Assembly (NCBI GenBank): GCA_002418775.1
Contig: DIEU01000049.1
Coordinates: forward strand, 824 to 64,823
Origin: Firmicutes bacterium UBA5766
Lineage (GTDB): Bacteria; Bacillota; Desulfotomaculia; Desulfotomaculales; Nap2-2B
Length of the DNA: 64,000 bases
Direction: 5' to 3'
Positions 1 to 8,518 of the stretch are shown piece after piece. Within the stretch, counting starts at the first letter, position 1; every line of letters begins with the position of its first letter. Position numbers and translations under genes: made by a program. The notes beneath the pieces were generated by a model. It saw nothing but the letters and a program-made list of their open reading frames with translations, was not told the origin of the DNA and made no database searches.

Positions 1-287
1 GGCATACATTGGCTATCCTTTTAGGACATGAAAGAGCAGTCAAGTTTTTAGGCGGGATGCTTATTCTTTCCTTCCTGTGGATAATAGGACTTGTCCTGCT
101 CCAGTTAATAACGCCGTGGACTTTGCTGGTACTGTCCGGTATCCCCAAGGCGTCCAATGCGGTACGCAGTTTTAAGGGAAAAACCCTGCCAATTGAAATG
201 ATGCCGGGGATGAAAGATGTTGCTCTAACCAATACCATTTTTGGGCTTCTGTTAACGGCAGGCTTGGCCTTGCGCATCATTTTCTGA
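1..287 (+). CDS. UbiA-type prenyltransferase, C-terminal fragment (5' end outside window)
   Basis: The reading frame is open to the left edge (frame begins at base 3), so this is the 3' end of a longer gene; a TTG at 9 is unlikely to be the start. The visible ~95 residues hold two hydrophobic segments separated by a polar stretch with LGHERA early and GKTLPIEMMPGM before the last helix. That pattern resembles the end of UbiA/MenA-type membrane prenyltransferases, which move a polyprenyl chain onto an aromatic acceptor in quinone synthesis. The assignment rests on a short fragment, so another polytopic membrane protein is possible. A GGGGACG repeat cluster follows the stop codon closely. Confidence 0.6.
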   Translation, partial: HTLAILLGHERAVKFLGGMLILSFLWIIGLVLLQLITPWTLLVLSGIPKASNAVRSFKGKTLPIEMMPGMKDVALTNTIFGLLLTAGLALRIIF

Positions 288-296
288 CCGCCTGCT

Positions 297-417
297 GTCG
301 GGAAGCAAGGGGAAGCAAGGGGACGGGGGAAGCAAGGGGACGTACATTTTGCTTCCTCGTTAACGAAGCTGACTATGGGATAGAAAAAAAATACACAGAT
401 TCGTCCCCCTGTATTTA
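297..417. repeat. GGGGACG-core hairpin repeat cluster
   Basis: Several tandem and partial copies of GGAAGCAAGGGGACG lie at 301-340. The last copy forms an inverted repeat, GGAAGCAA near 328 pairing with TTGCTTCC at 349-356, with GGGGACGTACATT in the loop. A second palindrome at about 389-416 has AAATACACAG and CTGTATTT arms around a GTCCCC core. The same core with different arms recurs at five other places in this window, always between genes or at a gene's 3' end. The rest of 288-542 shows no gene. Confidence 0.75.
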
Positions 418-542
418 TAGAAGGCGATTATTAAGCGTGTAGGCAGTTGACCTTACTGATGGAAATCAATTTTTCAGGATGTTAACCATTAAGTAAATTA
501 TTATATTGCACACATGTTTTAAAACAAATGGAGGGAAAAAAC

Positions 543-2009
543 TTGTTTTACAGAAGGATAAGCAAAAGTTTGCCGATCAGAGTATTTTTGTGCCTGGCGC
601 TGGTTTTGTTAGCCTATTTTCCAATAAAAGCTGAGTCCGGCACGCTTACTGACGCGTACCCGGACTTGAAAAATTCATATGCATTGTTTTTTAACCAGCT
701 TAAAGATGAAATGGTTACACAAGGTACTCCCGAGGAGGATGCTGACGGTTTAATGCTCGCCTGGATCATTGATGTGGATGCTTACATGCGGGATCAGTCG
801 GAACAAGGTTTGCTAAATAAAAATAATTTTGCTCAGAAGTTGTTTGAATCTTTCTTCAGCTTGATCTCGGACCACAAGCAGGTGACTGACGCTTTGATAG
901 GCGTTCTTTCCAGTGATTATGGCGTCGGTTTTACAGACATAGGAGATATAGTAAGCGGAAAAAAGGAATTGCCGGAAGATTTTAAGCCGCTGTACGAAGC
1001 GATAAAACAATTATATTTCGGCACGGATAATGATTCCGGCAGTAATTCCGGAGGGGGCGGCGGGTCTGCTGCGCCGCCGGCGAACAACCGGACAGGCGCT
1101 GAGGGCGGACAGGTCATCAAGGGAGGAGCAATTCTTGATATTCCAAAAGGCGCCTTGACTAAAAACATAGATATCACAATTGAAAAGATAAATAGTGACG
1201 AAGCTGCAGACGCCGGAACTTTTAAGCTGGCCGGTGAAATATATGAGTTCGGTCCTTCCGGCCAGCAGTTTGACAAGCCGGTCACGATTATCCTGGAGTA
1301 TGATCCTGGAAAATTGGCTTCCGGAGAAGTACCCATAATCTGTGTTTACGATCCGGCAACCAAATCCTGGGCTAGTCTGGGCGGAGTTGTAAACGAGGTT
1401 ACCCATACTGTGACGATACAGGTAACTCATTTTTCCAAATTTGCGGTAATGGTCGAACCTAAAGCGGAAACACTTATTTTTAAGGATGTTTCTCCTTCCC
1501 ACTGGGCTTACAATGAGATTGCAGACTTTGCCTCCAAGGAGTATATCAAAGGATATGCGGATAATTCCTTTCTCCCGGGCAACAACATTAGCAGGGCAGA
1601 ATTTGCCGCCGTGCTGGTCAGGGCGCTTGATCTCAAGGAAGTCAAACCCGCAGCGCCATCGTTCAAAGATATCAACCCCGGCTCATGGTGCTGCAGCTAT
1701 GTTGAGACTGTTTGCAGCGGAGATCTGATGAAGGGATACGTGGGCGGCAGTTTTAAGCCAAATGAAAATATAACCAGGCAGGAAATTGCCGCCGTTCTTG
1801 TCAGGGCTCTGGGCAAGGATAAAGAACAGTCCGGTGAACTCGCCTTCGCTGACAAATCGGCTGTGAGCGGTTGGGCAAAGGACATGGTCAGCATAGCGGT
1901 TGCTGAGGGACTAATTGAGGGCTACTCGGACAATACCTTCGGCCCGCAGAAGAAATCAACCAGGGCTGAAGCGGTGGTCATGTTCTCCCGGATGCTGAAT
2001 AAGGGTTAG
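543..2009 (+). CDS. S-layer homology (SLH) domain surface protein with ZU5-like domain
   Basis: Predicted exported cell-wall protein of 488 residues. The TTG at 543 is preferred as start over the ATG at 528: a strong GGAGGG site at 530-535 lies 7 bases before 543 and would otherwise be inside the coding sequence. The chain has an N-terminal signal peptide (hydrophobic core about residues 10-28), a helical region to ~160, a Gly/Ser/Pro linker (~165-185), a beta-rich segment (~188-305) resembling a ZU5 domain, and three C-terminal SLH repeats (~312-362, 373-425, 433-485) with the usual GYxDxxFxPxxxxxRAE pattern. SLH repeats bind pyruvylated secondary cell-wall polymer, so the protein probably sits on the outer surface. 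Its ligand or function is unknown. Confidence 0.85.
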   Translation: MFYRRISKSLPIRVFLCLALVLLAYFPIKAESGTLTDAYPDLKNSYALFFNQLKDEMVTQGTPEEDADGLMLAWIIDVDAYMRDQSEQGLLNKNNFAQKLFESFFSLISDHKQVTDALIGVLSSDYGVGFTDIGDIVSGKKELPEDFKPLYEAIKQLYFGTDNDSGSNSGGGGGSAAPPANNRTGAEGGQVIKGGAILDIPKGALTKNIDITIEKINSDEAADAGTFKLAGEIYEFGPSGQQFDKPVTIILEYDPGKLASGEVPIICVYDPATKSWASLGGVVNEVTHTVTIQVTHFSKFAVMVEPKAETLIFKDVSPSHWAYNEIADFASKEYIKGYADNSFLPGNNISRAEFAAVLVRALDLKEVKPAAPSFKDINPGSWCCSYVETVCSGDLMKGYVGGSFKPNENITRQEIAAVLVRALGKDKEQSGELAFADKSAVSGWAKDMVSIAVAEGLIEGYSDNTFGPQKKSTRAEAVVMFSRMLNKG

Positions 2010-2066
2010 GGAAGCAAGGGGACGTACATTTGGAAGCAAGGGGACGTACATTTTGCTTCCTTGTTT
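2010..2066. repeat. GGGGACG-core hairpin repeat, two copies
   Basis: Begins at the stop codon of the SLH gene. Two copies of GGAAGCAAGGGGACGTACATT sit head to tail, and the second is closed by TTGCTTCC so that it can fold into a hairpin with the GGGGACG core in the loop. It is nearly identical to the copy at 328-356. It could act as the transcript end for the SLH gene, but no long T-run is present. Confidence 0.75.
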
Positions 2067-2092
2067 GTGAAAGGGTTGTACTTCAAGAAATA

Positions 2093-2121
2093 TTGACAAC
2101 TTAAGGGGGGTATAATAAAAT
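2093..2121 (+). promoter_or_regulatory. sigma-A-type promoter of the acs operon
   Basis: TTGACA at 2093-2098 is followed after 17 bases by TAAAAT at 2116-2121, which fits the vegetative consensus well. The more obvious TATAAT at 2111-2116 is only 12 bases from the -35 hexamer, so it is less likely to be the -10. Predicted transcription would start near 2128, giving a leader of about 135 bases before acsB. Confidence 0.6.
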
Positions 2122-2127
2122 TTCATT

Positions 2128-2246
2128 AATGCAAAACAGCGGGAGCTATAATCCACAGAGGCTTTTGGTTGTGGAGAAAAGGCGACGGTGAAGAAATCAA
2201 AGGCCGGTGTCAAGTGACCGGCTTTTTCGTATAAAAGAGTTTTTTA
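2128..2246 (+). promoter_or_regulatory. structured 5' leader with attenuator upstream of acsB
   Basis: Between the predicted start site and acsB the leader contains a small hairpin (CCACA 2153-2157 with TGTGG 2170-2174), a purine-rich stretch, and then an intrinsic terminator. A complete terminator after a promoter and before the first gene suggests conditional readthrough. It was compared by eye with the cobalamin, SAM, THF, c-di-GMP, fluoride and glycine riboswitch cores and matched none. The ligand or regulator is therefore unknown. Confidence 0.45.
2201..2227 (+). terminator. intrinsic terminator in the acsB leader
   Basis: GCCGGT at 2203-2208 pairs with ACCGGC at 2217-2222 around an eight-base loop, extendable by a G-T pair, and is followed directly by five T residues. 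It lies 38 bases upstream of the preferred acsB start. Confidence 0.7.
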
Positions 2247-2264
2247 ATGGCAAGGGGTGAAAAA

Positions 2265-4466
2265 ATGCCTGAAAGTTCTGGTTTCGATCAGATTTACAAT
2301 GGAGCTGTCCGCACGGGCAGGTTTCCTGAAAAGTTATTTCTGGAGGCCCGTCAGGGGGCAGTCGCCGCCTTGGATCTGGCTGAAGAAGTTCTTAAGCAGG
2401 CTATCGGCGAATATGGCATTGATCATCCAGTAGGTTTTCCTGATACCGCTTATTTCCTCCCCGTTATCCACAGCCTGAGCGGGGAGGAAATTAAATCCCT
2501 TGGTGATTGTATGCCCCTGCTTAACCATGAGCGGCCGCTCATGCATTGTGATCTGACTTTTGCCAATGCAAGGCGGTGGGGAGAGACGACCTGGTATGCC
2601 GCGGAGATTATTGAGGCGGTAAGGTATCTGAGACAAATACCGGAAGCCCCGCCGCATACCCCCCCCTGGACTGGTTTTATAGGCGACCCGGTCGTTCGCG
2701 CCTGCGGAGTGAAGATGGTTGACTGGACCATTCCCGGCGAGGCCATAATTTTCGGCCGGGCCAGGGACAGCCGGGCGATCGCCGGGGTTGTCCGGAAGCT
2801 GATGGAAGCCGGTTTAATGATTTTTTTGTGCGACGAAGTGTGCGATCAGCTCCTTTCTGAAGGAGTCAAGCTGGGCGTGGAATTCATGGCTTACCCGCTG
2901 GGCAGTTTTACGCAGCTTATACACGCGGCCAACTTTGCTCTTCGGGCGGGGATGATGTTCGGCAGGGTCCCGGCCGGGCAAAAAGATTCCCAACGTGATT
3001 ACCAGCGCAGGAGGATCAGGGCTTTCGCGCTTTATCTGGGCGCGCCTGACCCGGTAAAAACCGCCGCGGCCATGGGCGCAATCAACATAGGCATTCCGGT
3101 TGTTACAGATCAGGCTTTGCCGGAGGACAGGCAAATACCGGAATGGTTTATTTCGGTTCCCGATTATGATAAAATATTACAAGCCTGCCTGGAACTGCGC
3201 GGCATTAAAATTACTGCGGTTGGTGTGGATGCCCCGATTTTGGTCGGGCACACCTTTGAGGGTGAAAGCGTCCGCCGCAAAGACGCTCAGGTAGAGTTCG
3301 GCGGAGGCAGGACACCTGGTTTTGAGCTGGTCAGGATGGTTGAGGAAGCAGAAAGTTTTATTGACGGCCGGGTTGAGCTTACCGGGCCGGACATTGACGA
3401 TGTAAAACCGGGAAGCGCGCTGCCTCTTGGCATTGTAGTTGATGTATTCGGCAGGAAAATGCAGAAGGACTTCGAGCCTGTCCTGGAGCGGCGTATGCAC
3501 TACTTTATTAATTACGGCGAAGGTTTATGGCATGTCGCGCAGCGCGACTTAATCTGGGTCCGCATCAGCAGAGACGCCTATAATAAAGGATTTCGCTTAA
3601 AACACCTGGGCAATATCCTGATCGCCAGGCTGAAGGCCGAGTTTCCCGCCATAGTTGACCGCGTTAAAGTGTCTATCTATACCGAAGAGAAAAAAGTCCT
3701 TGAACTGCGTGAAAACGCACGGGATTATTATAAAAAGAGGGACGAACGCCTGAGGATGCTCAGTGACGATACGGTCGACACATTTTTTTCATGCTTGCTC
3801 TGCCAGTCATTCGCCCCGACCCATGTTTGCATTATCTCGCCCGAACGGGCGGGGCTGTGCGGGGCTGTAAGCTGGCTGGACGCCAGGGCGGCTTGTGAGA
3901 TCAACCCTTTCGGTGTCAACCAGCCTATCCGGAAAGAGGGTTTAGTTGACGAAAAGAAGGGGCAATGGGAATCATTTAATGATTTTGTCTATAAAAACTC
4001 CCAGCACACCATTACAAATGTAAACCTCTATACCATTATGGAGTACCCGCACACTTCCTGCGGCTGTTTTGAATGCATTTTGGGCATTGTTCCGGAGTGC
4101 AACGGCCTGATGGTTGTCAACCGGGAATATACCGGCCCGACACCGGCAGGTATGAGCTTTTCAACTCTGGCCGGCTTGATTGGCGGCGGAGTCCAGGCGC
4201 CGGGTTTTATGGGGATCAGCAAGTCGTACCTGATCTCAGGAAAGTTCGTGGCTGCCGACGGAGGACTGGCCAGGCTGGTCTGGATGCCCCTTGCTCTTAA
4301 AGAACAGCTGCGGCCGGTTATGATTGCGGCGGCGCTAAACGCCGGACTTGGAGGAAGTTTTCTTGATCAAATAGCTGACGAGACAATCAGCACAGAGAGT
4401 ATGGAAATTCTAAAATTCATGGAAGAAAAAGGGCACCCCGCCCTGAACATGGAGTCTTTAATTTGA
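2265..4466 (+). CDS. acsB: acetyl-CoA synthase catalytic subunit (CODH/ACS alpha)
   Basis: Forms acetyl-CoA from CO, CoA and the methyl group of the corrinoid iron-sulfur protein at the Ni-Ni-[4Fe-4S] A-cluster. The start at 2265 is chosen because AAGGGGTG (2252-2259) lies five bases before it; ATG 2247 has no such site. The product is 733 residues, close to the 729 of Moorella AcsB, so it is the full bacterial three-domain form including the N-terminal CODH-contact domain. The A-cluster ligands are visible: Cys510, Cys513, Cys522 and Cys532 for the cubane, and Cys599-Gly-Cys601 for the distal nickel, with the same spacing as in Moorella. First gene of a tightly spaced six-gene operon. No acsA/cooS partner lies in the window. 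Confidence 0.97.
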   Translation: MPESSGFDQIYNGAVRTGRFPEKLFLEARQGAVAALDLAEEVLKQAIGEYGIDHPVGFPDTAYFLPVIHSLSGEEIKSLGDCMPLLNHERPLMHCDLTFANARRWGETTWYAAEIIEAVRYLRQIPEAPPHTPPWTGFIGDPVVRACGVKMVDWTIPGEAIIFGRARDSRAIAGVVRKLMEAGLMIFLCDEVCDQLLSEGVKLGVEFMAYPLGSFTQLIHAANFALRAGMMFGRVPAGQKDSQRDYQRRRIRAFALYLGAPDPVKTAAAMGAINIGIPVVTDQALPEDRQIPEWFISVPDYDKILQACLELRGIKITAVGVDAPILVGHTFEGESVRRKDAQVEFGGGRTPGFELVRMVEEAESFIDGRVELTGPDIDDVKPGSALPLGIVVDVFGRKMQKDFEPVLERRMHYFINYGEGLWHVAQRDLIWVRISRDAYNKGFRLKHLGNILIARLKAEFPAIVDRVKVSIYTEEKKVLELRENARDYYKKRDERLRMLSDDTVDTFFSCLLCQSFAPTHVCIISPERAGLCGAVSWLDARAACEINPFGVNQPIRKEGLVDEKKGQWESFNDFVYKNSQHTITNVNLYTIMEYPHTSCGCFECILGIVPECNGLMVVNREYTGPTPAGMSFSTLAGLIGGGVQAPGFMGISKSYLISGKFVAADGGLARLVWMPLALKEQLRPVMIAAALNAGLGGSFLDQIADETISTESMEILKFMEEKGHPALNMESLI

Positions 4467-4487
4467 TTTAACATCTTTAAAGGAGAC

Positions 4488-5822
4488 ATGCTCTTGACTG
4501 GTTTGGATATTTTTAAACTGCTGCCCAAGACAAACTGCAAAAAATGCGGCCAGGCGACGTGCCTTGCCTTCGCCATGGCGCTGGCCAACGCCAAGGCTGA
4601 TGTCGGGCAATGCCCGGACTTGAGCGATACGGCAAGAGAGACACTGGAAGCGGCCTCGGCGCCGCAAATAACCCTTGTCAAAATCGGGGCAGGGCCCAAT
4701 GAGACGCAGGCCGGGAATGAAACCGTCCTTTTCCGCCATGATAAGTGTTTTGTCAATCCCGCGCCTCTTGCTGTTTTAATTTCAGACAAGAGCGAAAATC
4801 CGGCGGCGGAAACATTAAAGGCAAACAGCCTGGTTTTTGACCGGCTCGGGCAGATGCACGGCATAAACCTGTTGGCGGTCCAAAACCATTCCGGAGACAC
4901 GGTTGTTTTTGCTGAAACCGTCAAAGTTGTATCGGAGAATACAAATTTTCCTTTAATATTAATCAGCGAGGATCCTTTGGCGATAGAAAAAGCGCTTGAG
5001 ATAACCGGCGCAAAAAAACCGCTTGTCTATGCGGCGACAGAGGAAAACTATCCGGCTATGACAGAACTGTCCAGGAAATACAACGTCCCCCTGGCGGTAA
5101 AAGGAAGGGATCTGGATCATTTGGCCGGTTTGGCCGAAAAGGTGGCTGCGCTTGGGCACAGGCAGTTGGTTCTTGATTCGGGGGCTCGAAGCGTCAGGCA
5201 GGTTCTCGCCGATCAGACACAAATCAGGCGCCAGGCTTTGAGGAGGTTCCGGCCTTTCGGATATCCCACGATTGCCTTTGCCGTCAACAGCCGGGACCCT
5301 TTGCAGGCAGTTGTTGAAGCGGGTGTTTACATAGCGAAATACGCTGGAATAGTTGTTCTTCCCAGCGCTGATCCCGAGGTTGTTCTTCCTCTGGTTACCC
5401 TTCGCTTGAACATATTTACTGATCCGCAGAAACCTGCCGCTGTTGACTCCAGGATTTATGAAATCGGTTCCCCGGATGATTCGGCGCCGGTTCTGGTGAC
5501 CTCGAATTTTTCACTTACCTATTTTTGCGTCGCCTCGGATGTGGAGGCGTCCCGCGTGCCTGCGTATATCCTGCCCATTGATACCGACGGTGTTTCCGTT
5601 CTTACAGGGTGGGCGGCGGGCAAGTTTACCCCGGAGAGAATTGCCGCAATGCTCAAGGAATCAGGAATTGAGGATAAAGTCGCCCACCGCAGGGTGATCA
5701 TACCCGGTGGGGTCGCCGTTTTAAGCGGAAAACTGCACGATCTTTCGGGCTGGGAAGTGATTGTGGGTCCCGTAGAATCGTCCGGCATACCGGCTTTTCT
5801 AAAACGGCGCTGGATAGCTTAA
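4488..5822 (+). CDS. acsC: corrinoid iron-sulfur protein large (gamma) subunit
   Basis: Carries the [4Fe-4S] cluster and, with AcsD, the cobamide that shuttles the methyl group from methyl-tetrahydrofolate to acetyl-CoA synthase. The N-terminal cluster motif is present: Cys17, Cys20, Cys25 and Cys42. A TIM-barrel-like centre and a C-terminal cobamide-binding region follow; total 444 residues, typical for the family. Start choice is uncertain: ATG 4488 aligns with the known N-terminus of the Moorella protein (LTGLxI near the start), but AGGAG at 4481-4485 is better spaced for the TTG at 4494. It lies 21 bases after acsB. Confidence 0.96.
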   Translation: MLLTGLDIFKLLPKTNCKKCGQATCLAFAMALANAKADVGQCPDLSDTARETLEAASAPQITLVKIGAGPNETQAGNETVLFRHDKCFVNPAPLAVLISDKSENPAAETLKANSLVFDRLGQMHGINLLAVQNHSGDTVVFAETVKVVSENTNFPLILISEDPLAIEKALEITGAKKPLVYAATEENYPAMTELSRKYNVPLAVKGRDLDHLAGLAEKVAALGHRQLVLDSGARSVRQVLADQTQIRRQALRRFRPFGYPTIAFAVNSRDPLQAVVEAGVYIAKYAGIVVLPSADPEVVLPLVTLRLNIFTDPQKPAAVDSRIYEIGSPDDSAPVLVTSNFSLTYFCVASDVEASRVPAYILPIDTDGVSVLTGWAAGKFTPERIAAMLKESGIEDKVAHRRVIIPGGVAVLSGKLHDLSGWEVIVGPVESSGIPAFLKRRWIA

Positions 5823-5841
5823 AAAGGCGTAGGGGAAAAAG

Positions 5842-7725
5842 GTGACCTGTGAATTGGGAGATCCCCCGGTTAGAAACGTAAAAATCATCCCCTGGGGAAA
5901 GACAGTGGCCATCCCTGACGGCGAGAACCTTCTTCAGGCGATAGCGGAAGCGGAGATACCCTTACGCGCCGCCTGCGGTGGGGAAGGCGCCTGCGGCCGG
6001 TGCAGGGTTCTGCTTAAGGAAGGAAGGGTCAGGCAGGGATTGTCGGGCGGGCTTACCGGGGAAGAATTGGCCGCCGGGTTTATTCTGGCCTGTCAGAGCG
6101 TTCCGGTAGAAGATGTGGTCATTGAAATACCGGAAAGTTCCCTGGTAGACCTGCGCCGGGTTGTTTTATCGGGATCCGGCCGGGATATAAGTCTCTCCGG
6201 GCCGCTCTACAGGAAAATAAAAGTAGAGCTTCGGCCGCCGTCGCTGGATGACCCCAAAGACGATCTTGGAAGGCTGCTTGACGAATTGCGTTTTCAGCTG
6301 GGAGATGGCCGGATAAACGCAGGCTTGGGCGTTGTCCGTACTTTGCCGGGTATATTGCGGGAATCCGGTTGGGTTGTAAACGTTTCCCTGGCCGAGGCCG
6401 GCGGGGAAATATATATAGAACAAGTTGAACAAGTTTCGGAGTCAAAATATTACGGCCTGGCTGTTGATATAGGCACGACAACTATCGCAGCCTGCCTGGC
6501 GGATCTCGAAAGCGGCCGGCAGGCGGCCGTGAGAGGCGCTTATAATAAGCAATCTGTTTATGGCGAAGATGTTATTTCAAGAATAATTTACGCCGGAGAA
6601 CATAAAGATGGCCTGGAAGAACTTCAGGGCGCCGTATTGGGGACTATCAACGGGTTGGTTTCCGGCATGCTCGATGACCTTCATATTTCTTCCGGTGACG
6701 TAAAAGTGGCGGTTTGCGCCGGAAATACCACAATGACCCACCTGTTTCTGGGCCTGGATCCGGCATATATCCGCCTGGAGCCGTATGTGCCGGCAGCCAA
6801 TAATCCGCCGCCGGGGCGGGCCGGGGAAATCGGCCTTAAAATCAACCCCGGCGCATGGACTCACTGCCTTCCCGGGATTTCCAGCTACATTGGGGGCGAC
6901 ATCACTGCGGGCGTGCTTGTTACAGGCATGGCCGAGGCGGAGGAAATCGCTCTTTTTATAGATGTGGGAACCAACGGGGAGATGGTTTTGGGAAACAGGG
7001 AGTGGCTGGTCGCCTGTTCCTGTTCCGCAGGGCCGGCCTTTGAGGGCAACGGAATAAGATACGGCATGCCGGCTGCCGAAGGCGCCATTGAGCGTGTCTT
7101 TATATCGGAAAAGGGTTTCCGGGTGGAGTGCCGGACAGTCGGCAATGCGCCGCCGTCGGGAATTTGCGGTTCCGGTCTGATTGACTGCCTGGCCTGTTTT
7201 TACAGGGAAGGCGTTATTGATCGGGCAGGCAAATTTATTTTTAAACCTGAAAACCGCCGGTTCAGGGAAGGGGACGAAGGACCAGAATTTATTTTAGCCG
7301 GCGGGTTGAATAACCGGGAAATAACTATTTCAGAAACGGAAATAAAAAACCTGATCAGGTCAAAAGCGGCGGTGTTTGCCGGAATACGGTCAATGCTGAA
7401 AACAGTCGGCCTGCCGGTTGAAGCCATCGAAAGGATTTACCTTGCCGGAGGCTTCGGGCGTTTTTTGAATATCAGGCAGGCGGTTGCAACCGGTATGCTG
7501 CCCGACCTGCCGGAAGACAGGTATGCCTACCTTGGCAACAGTTCCTTGAAAGGGGCTGTGCAGGTATTGCTTTCAAAATCAGCCCGGAGGAAACTTGAAG
7601 AACTGTCGGGAAAGGTAACATATTTGGAACTGGCCGCAGGTAAAACCTTCTATGATGAGTTTATTTCCGCCCTTTTTCTTCCGCATACGGATTTAAACCT
7701 GTTTCCGTCTGTAAATTTCAAGTAA
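5842..7725 (+). CDS. acsV: reductive activator of the corrinoid protein (RACo), ferredoxin-ASKHA protein
   Basis: ATP-dependent reactivase that returns accidentally oxidised Co(II) corrinoid protein to Co(I). Starts at GTG 5842, six bases after AGGGG. Residues ~12-95 are a plant-type [2Fe-2S] ferredoxin domain with Cys45, Cys51, Cys54 and Cys84. A linker domain follows, and from ~204 an ASKHA-fold ATPase domain begins with GLAVDIGTTT (phosphate loop), then DVGTNGEM, SAGPAFEG, GICGSGLID and a C-terminal AGGFG motif. The length of 627 residues is normal for RACo. Its place between acsC and cooC, amid its substrate's genes, supports this role over the related activators of O-demethylases and methylamine methyltransferases. 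Confidence 0.93.
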   Translation: MTCELGDPPVRNVKIIPWGKTVAIPDGENLLQAIAEAEIPLRAACGGEGACGRCRVLLKEGRVRQGLSGGLTGEELAAGFILACQSVPVEDVVIEIPESSLVDLRRVVLSGSGRDISLSGPLYRKIKVELRPPSLDDPKDDLGRLLDELRFQLGDGRINAGLGVVRTLPGILRESGWVVNVSLAEAGGEIYIEQVEQVSESKYYGLAVDIGTTTIAACLADLESGRQAAVRGAYNKQSVYGEDVISRIIYAGEHKDGLEELQGAVLGTINGLVSGMLDDLHISSGDVKVAVCAGNTTMTHLFLGLDPAYIRLEPYVPAANNPPPGRAGEIGLKINPGAWTHCLPGISSYIGGDITAGVLVTGMAEAEEIALFIDVGTNGEMVLGNREWLVACSCSAGPAFEGNGIRYGMPAAEGAIERVFISEKGFRVECRTVGNAPPSGICGSGLIDCLACFYREGVIDRAGKFIFKPENRRFREGDEGPEFILAGGLNNREITISETEIKNLIRSKAAVFAGIRSMLKTVGLPVEAIERIYLAGGFGRFLNIRQAVATGMLPDLPEDRYAYLGNSSLKGAVQVLLSKSARRKLEELSGKVTYLELAAGKTFYDEFISALFLPHTDLNLFPSVNFK

Positions 7726-7736
7726 GGAGTATGGAT

Positions 7737-8507
7737 ATGCCGTTTACAATAGCAGTCGCCGGAAAGGGAGGAACGGGCAAGACAACGCTTGCCGCGCTCT
7801 TAATCAGGCAGTTGATCAAATCCGGCAGGAAACCTGTCCTGGCGGCGGACGCCGACGCCAATGCAAATCTGAATGAGGCTCTGGGCATCAAGGTTGGCGA
7901 TCAGACAATTTCTTCAAAAATGCCCGGGATTAACAACAGTCTCGAACCGCTGCCGGCCGGTATGACCAGGGAGCGTTATCTTGCCTACTGTGTCCACCAA
8001 TCCCTCTCCGAGGGGGATGACTTTGACCTGCTGGTTATGGGCGCTCCGCAGGGACAGGGATGCTACTGCTATGTCAATAACCTCCTGCGGAACTTTATAC
8101 AGCAGCTAAGCTCAAATTATCCATATATAGTTATGGACAACGAGGCTGGTATGGAGCACTTAAGCAGGCAGACCACGAACAATGTGGACGTTCTGTTCAT
8201 TACAAGCGATGCGACGGTCAGGGGCGCCCGGTCGGCGAAGAGGATCAAAGAACTTGTAGTGAGCTTGAACCTCGCCGTCGGGGATATGTACCTTGTTGTC
8301 AACAGAGCCGCCGGGGATTTCGGGGAACTGCTGAAAGAAGAGATCGTCAAAACCGGCCTGAAGCTGATCGGAACGATTCCCGAAGACGAACAGGTTATTG
8401 ATTTTGACCTTGTCGGAAGGCCGTTGTTTGAACTGCCCGATGAATCGCCTGTCGTTAAAGCTGTATCCGGGATTATGTCCAAAACGATAATTAACGATAA
8501 TTGTTAA
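7737..8507 (+). CDS. cooC: CooC-type nickel-insertion ATPase for CODH/ACS
   Basis: MinD/Mrp-family ATPase that matures the nickel centres of CO dehydrogenase or acetyl-CoA synthase. The preferred start is ATG 7737, seven bases after AGGAG (7725-7729); ATG 7731 is too close. The 256-residue product has the deviant Walker A motif GKGGTGKTT near the N-terminus, the metal-binding Cys-X-Cys in GCYCYVNN, and a Walker B-like VMDNEAGMEHL segment. It sits between acsV and acsD. Because no CODH gene is here, its local client may be AcsB (AcsF-like role) rather than CODH; sequence alone does not separate these. Confidence 0.9.
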   Translation: MPFTIAVAGKGGTGKTTLAALLIRQLIKSGRKPVLAADADANANLNEALGIKVGDQTISSKMPGINNSLEPLPAGMTRERYLAYCVHQSLSEGDDFDLLVMGAPQGQGCYCYVNNLLRNFIQQLSSNYPYIVMDNEAGMEHLSRQTTNNVDVLFITSDATVRGARSAKRIKELVVSLNLAVGDMYLVVNRAAGDFGELLKEEIVKTGLKLIGTIPEDEQVIDFDLVGRPLFELPDESPVVKAVSGIMSKTIINDNC

Positions 8508-8518
8508 AGAGGATGAGA

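Noticed and set aside
917..1502. Long lower-strand reading frames opposite the SLH gene
   Set aside because: They are antisense to a well-supported gene, rich in Pro/Ser/Arg as expected for the complement of coding DNA, and have no ribosome binding sites.
2093..2116. TTGACA with TATAAT at 2111 as the acs promoter
   Set aside because: The spacer is only 12 bases; TAAAAT at 2116-2121 with a 17-base spacer is more plausible.
2128..2246. Known riboswitch (cobalamin, SAM, THF, c-di-GMP) in the acsB leader
   Set aside because: None of the conserved core strings of these classes could be found by eye, so only an unassigned attenuator is claimed.
4367..4924. 185-codon lower-strand frame across the acsB-acsC junction
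   Set aside because: Antisense to two certain genes; no family resemblance and no start signal.
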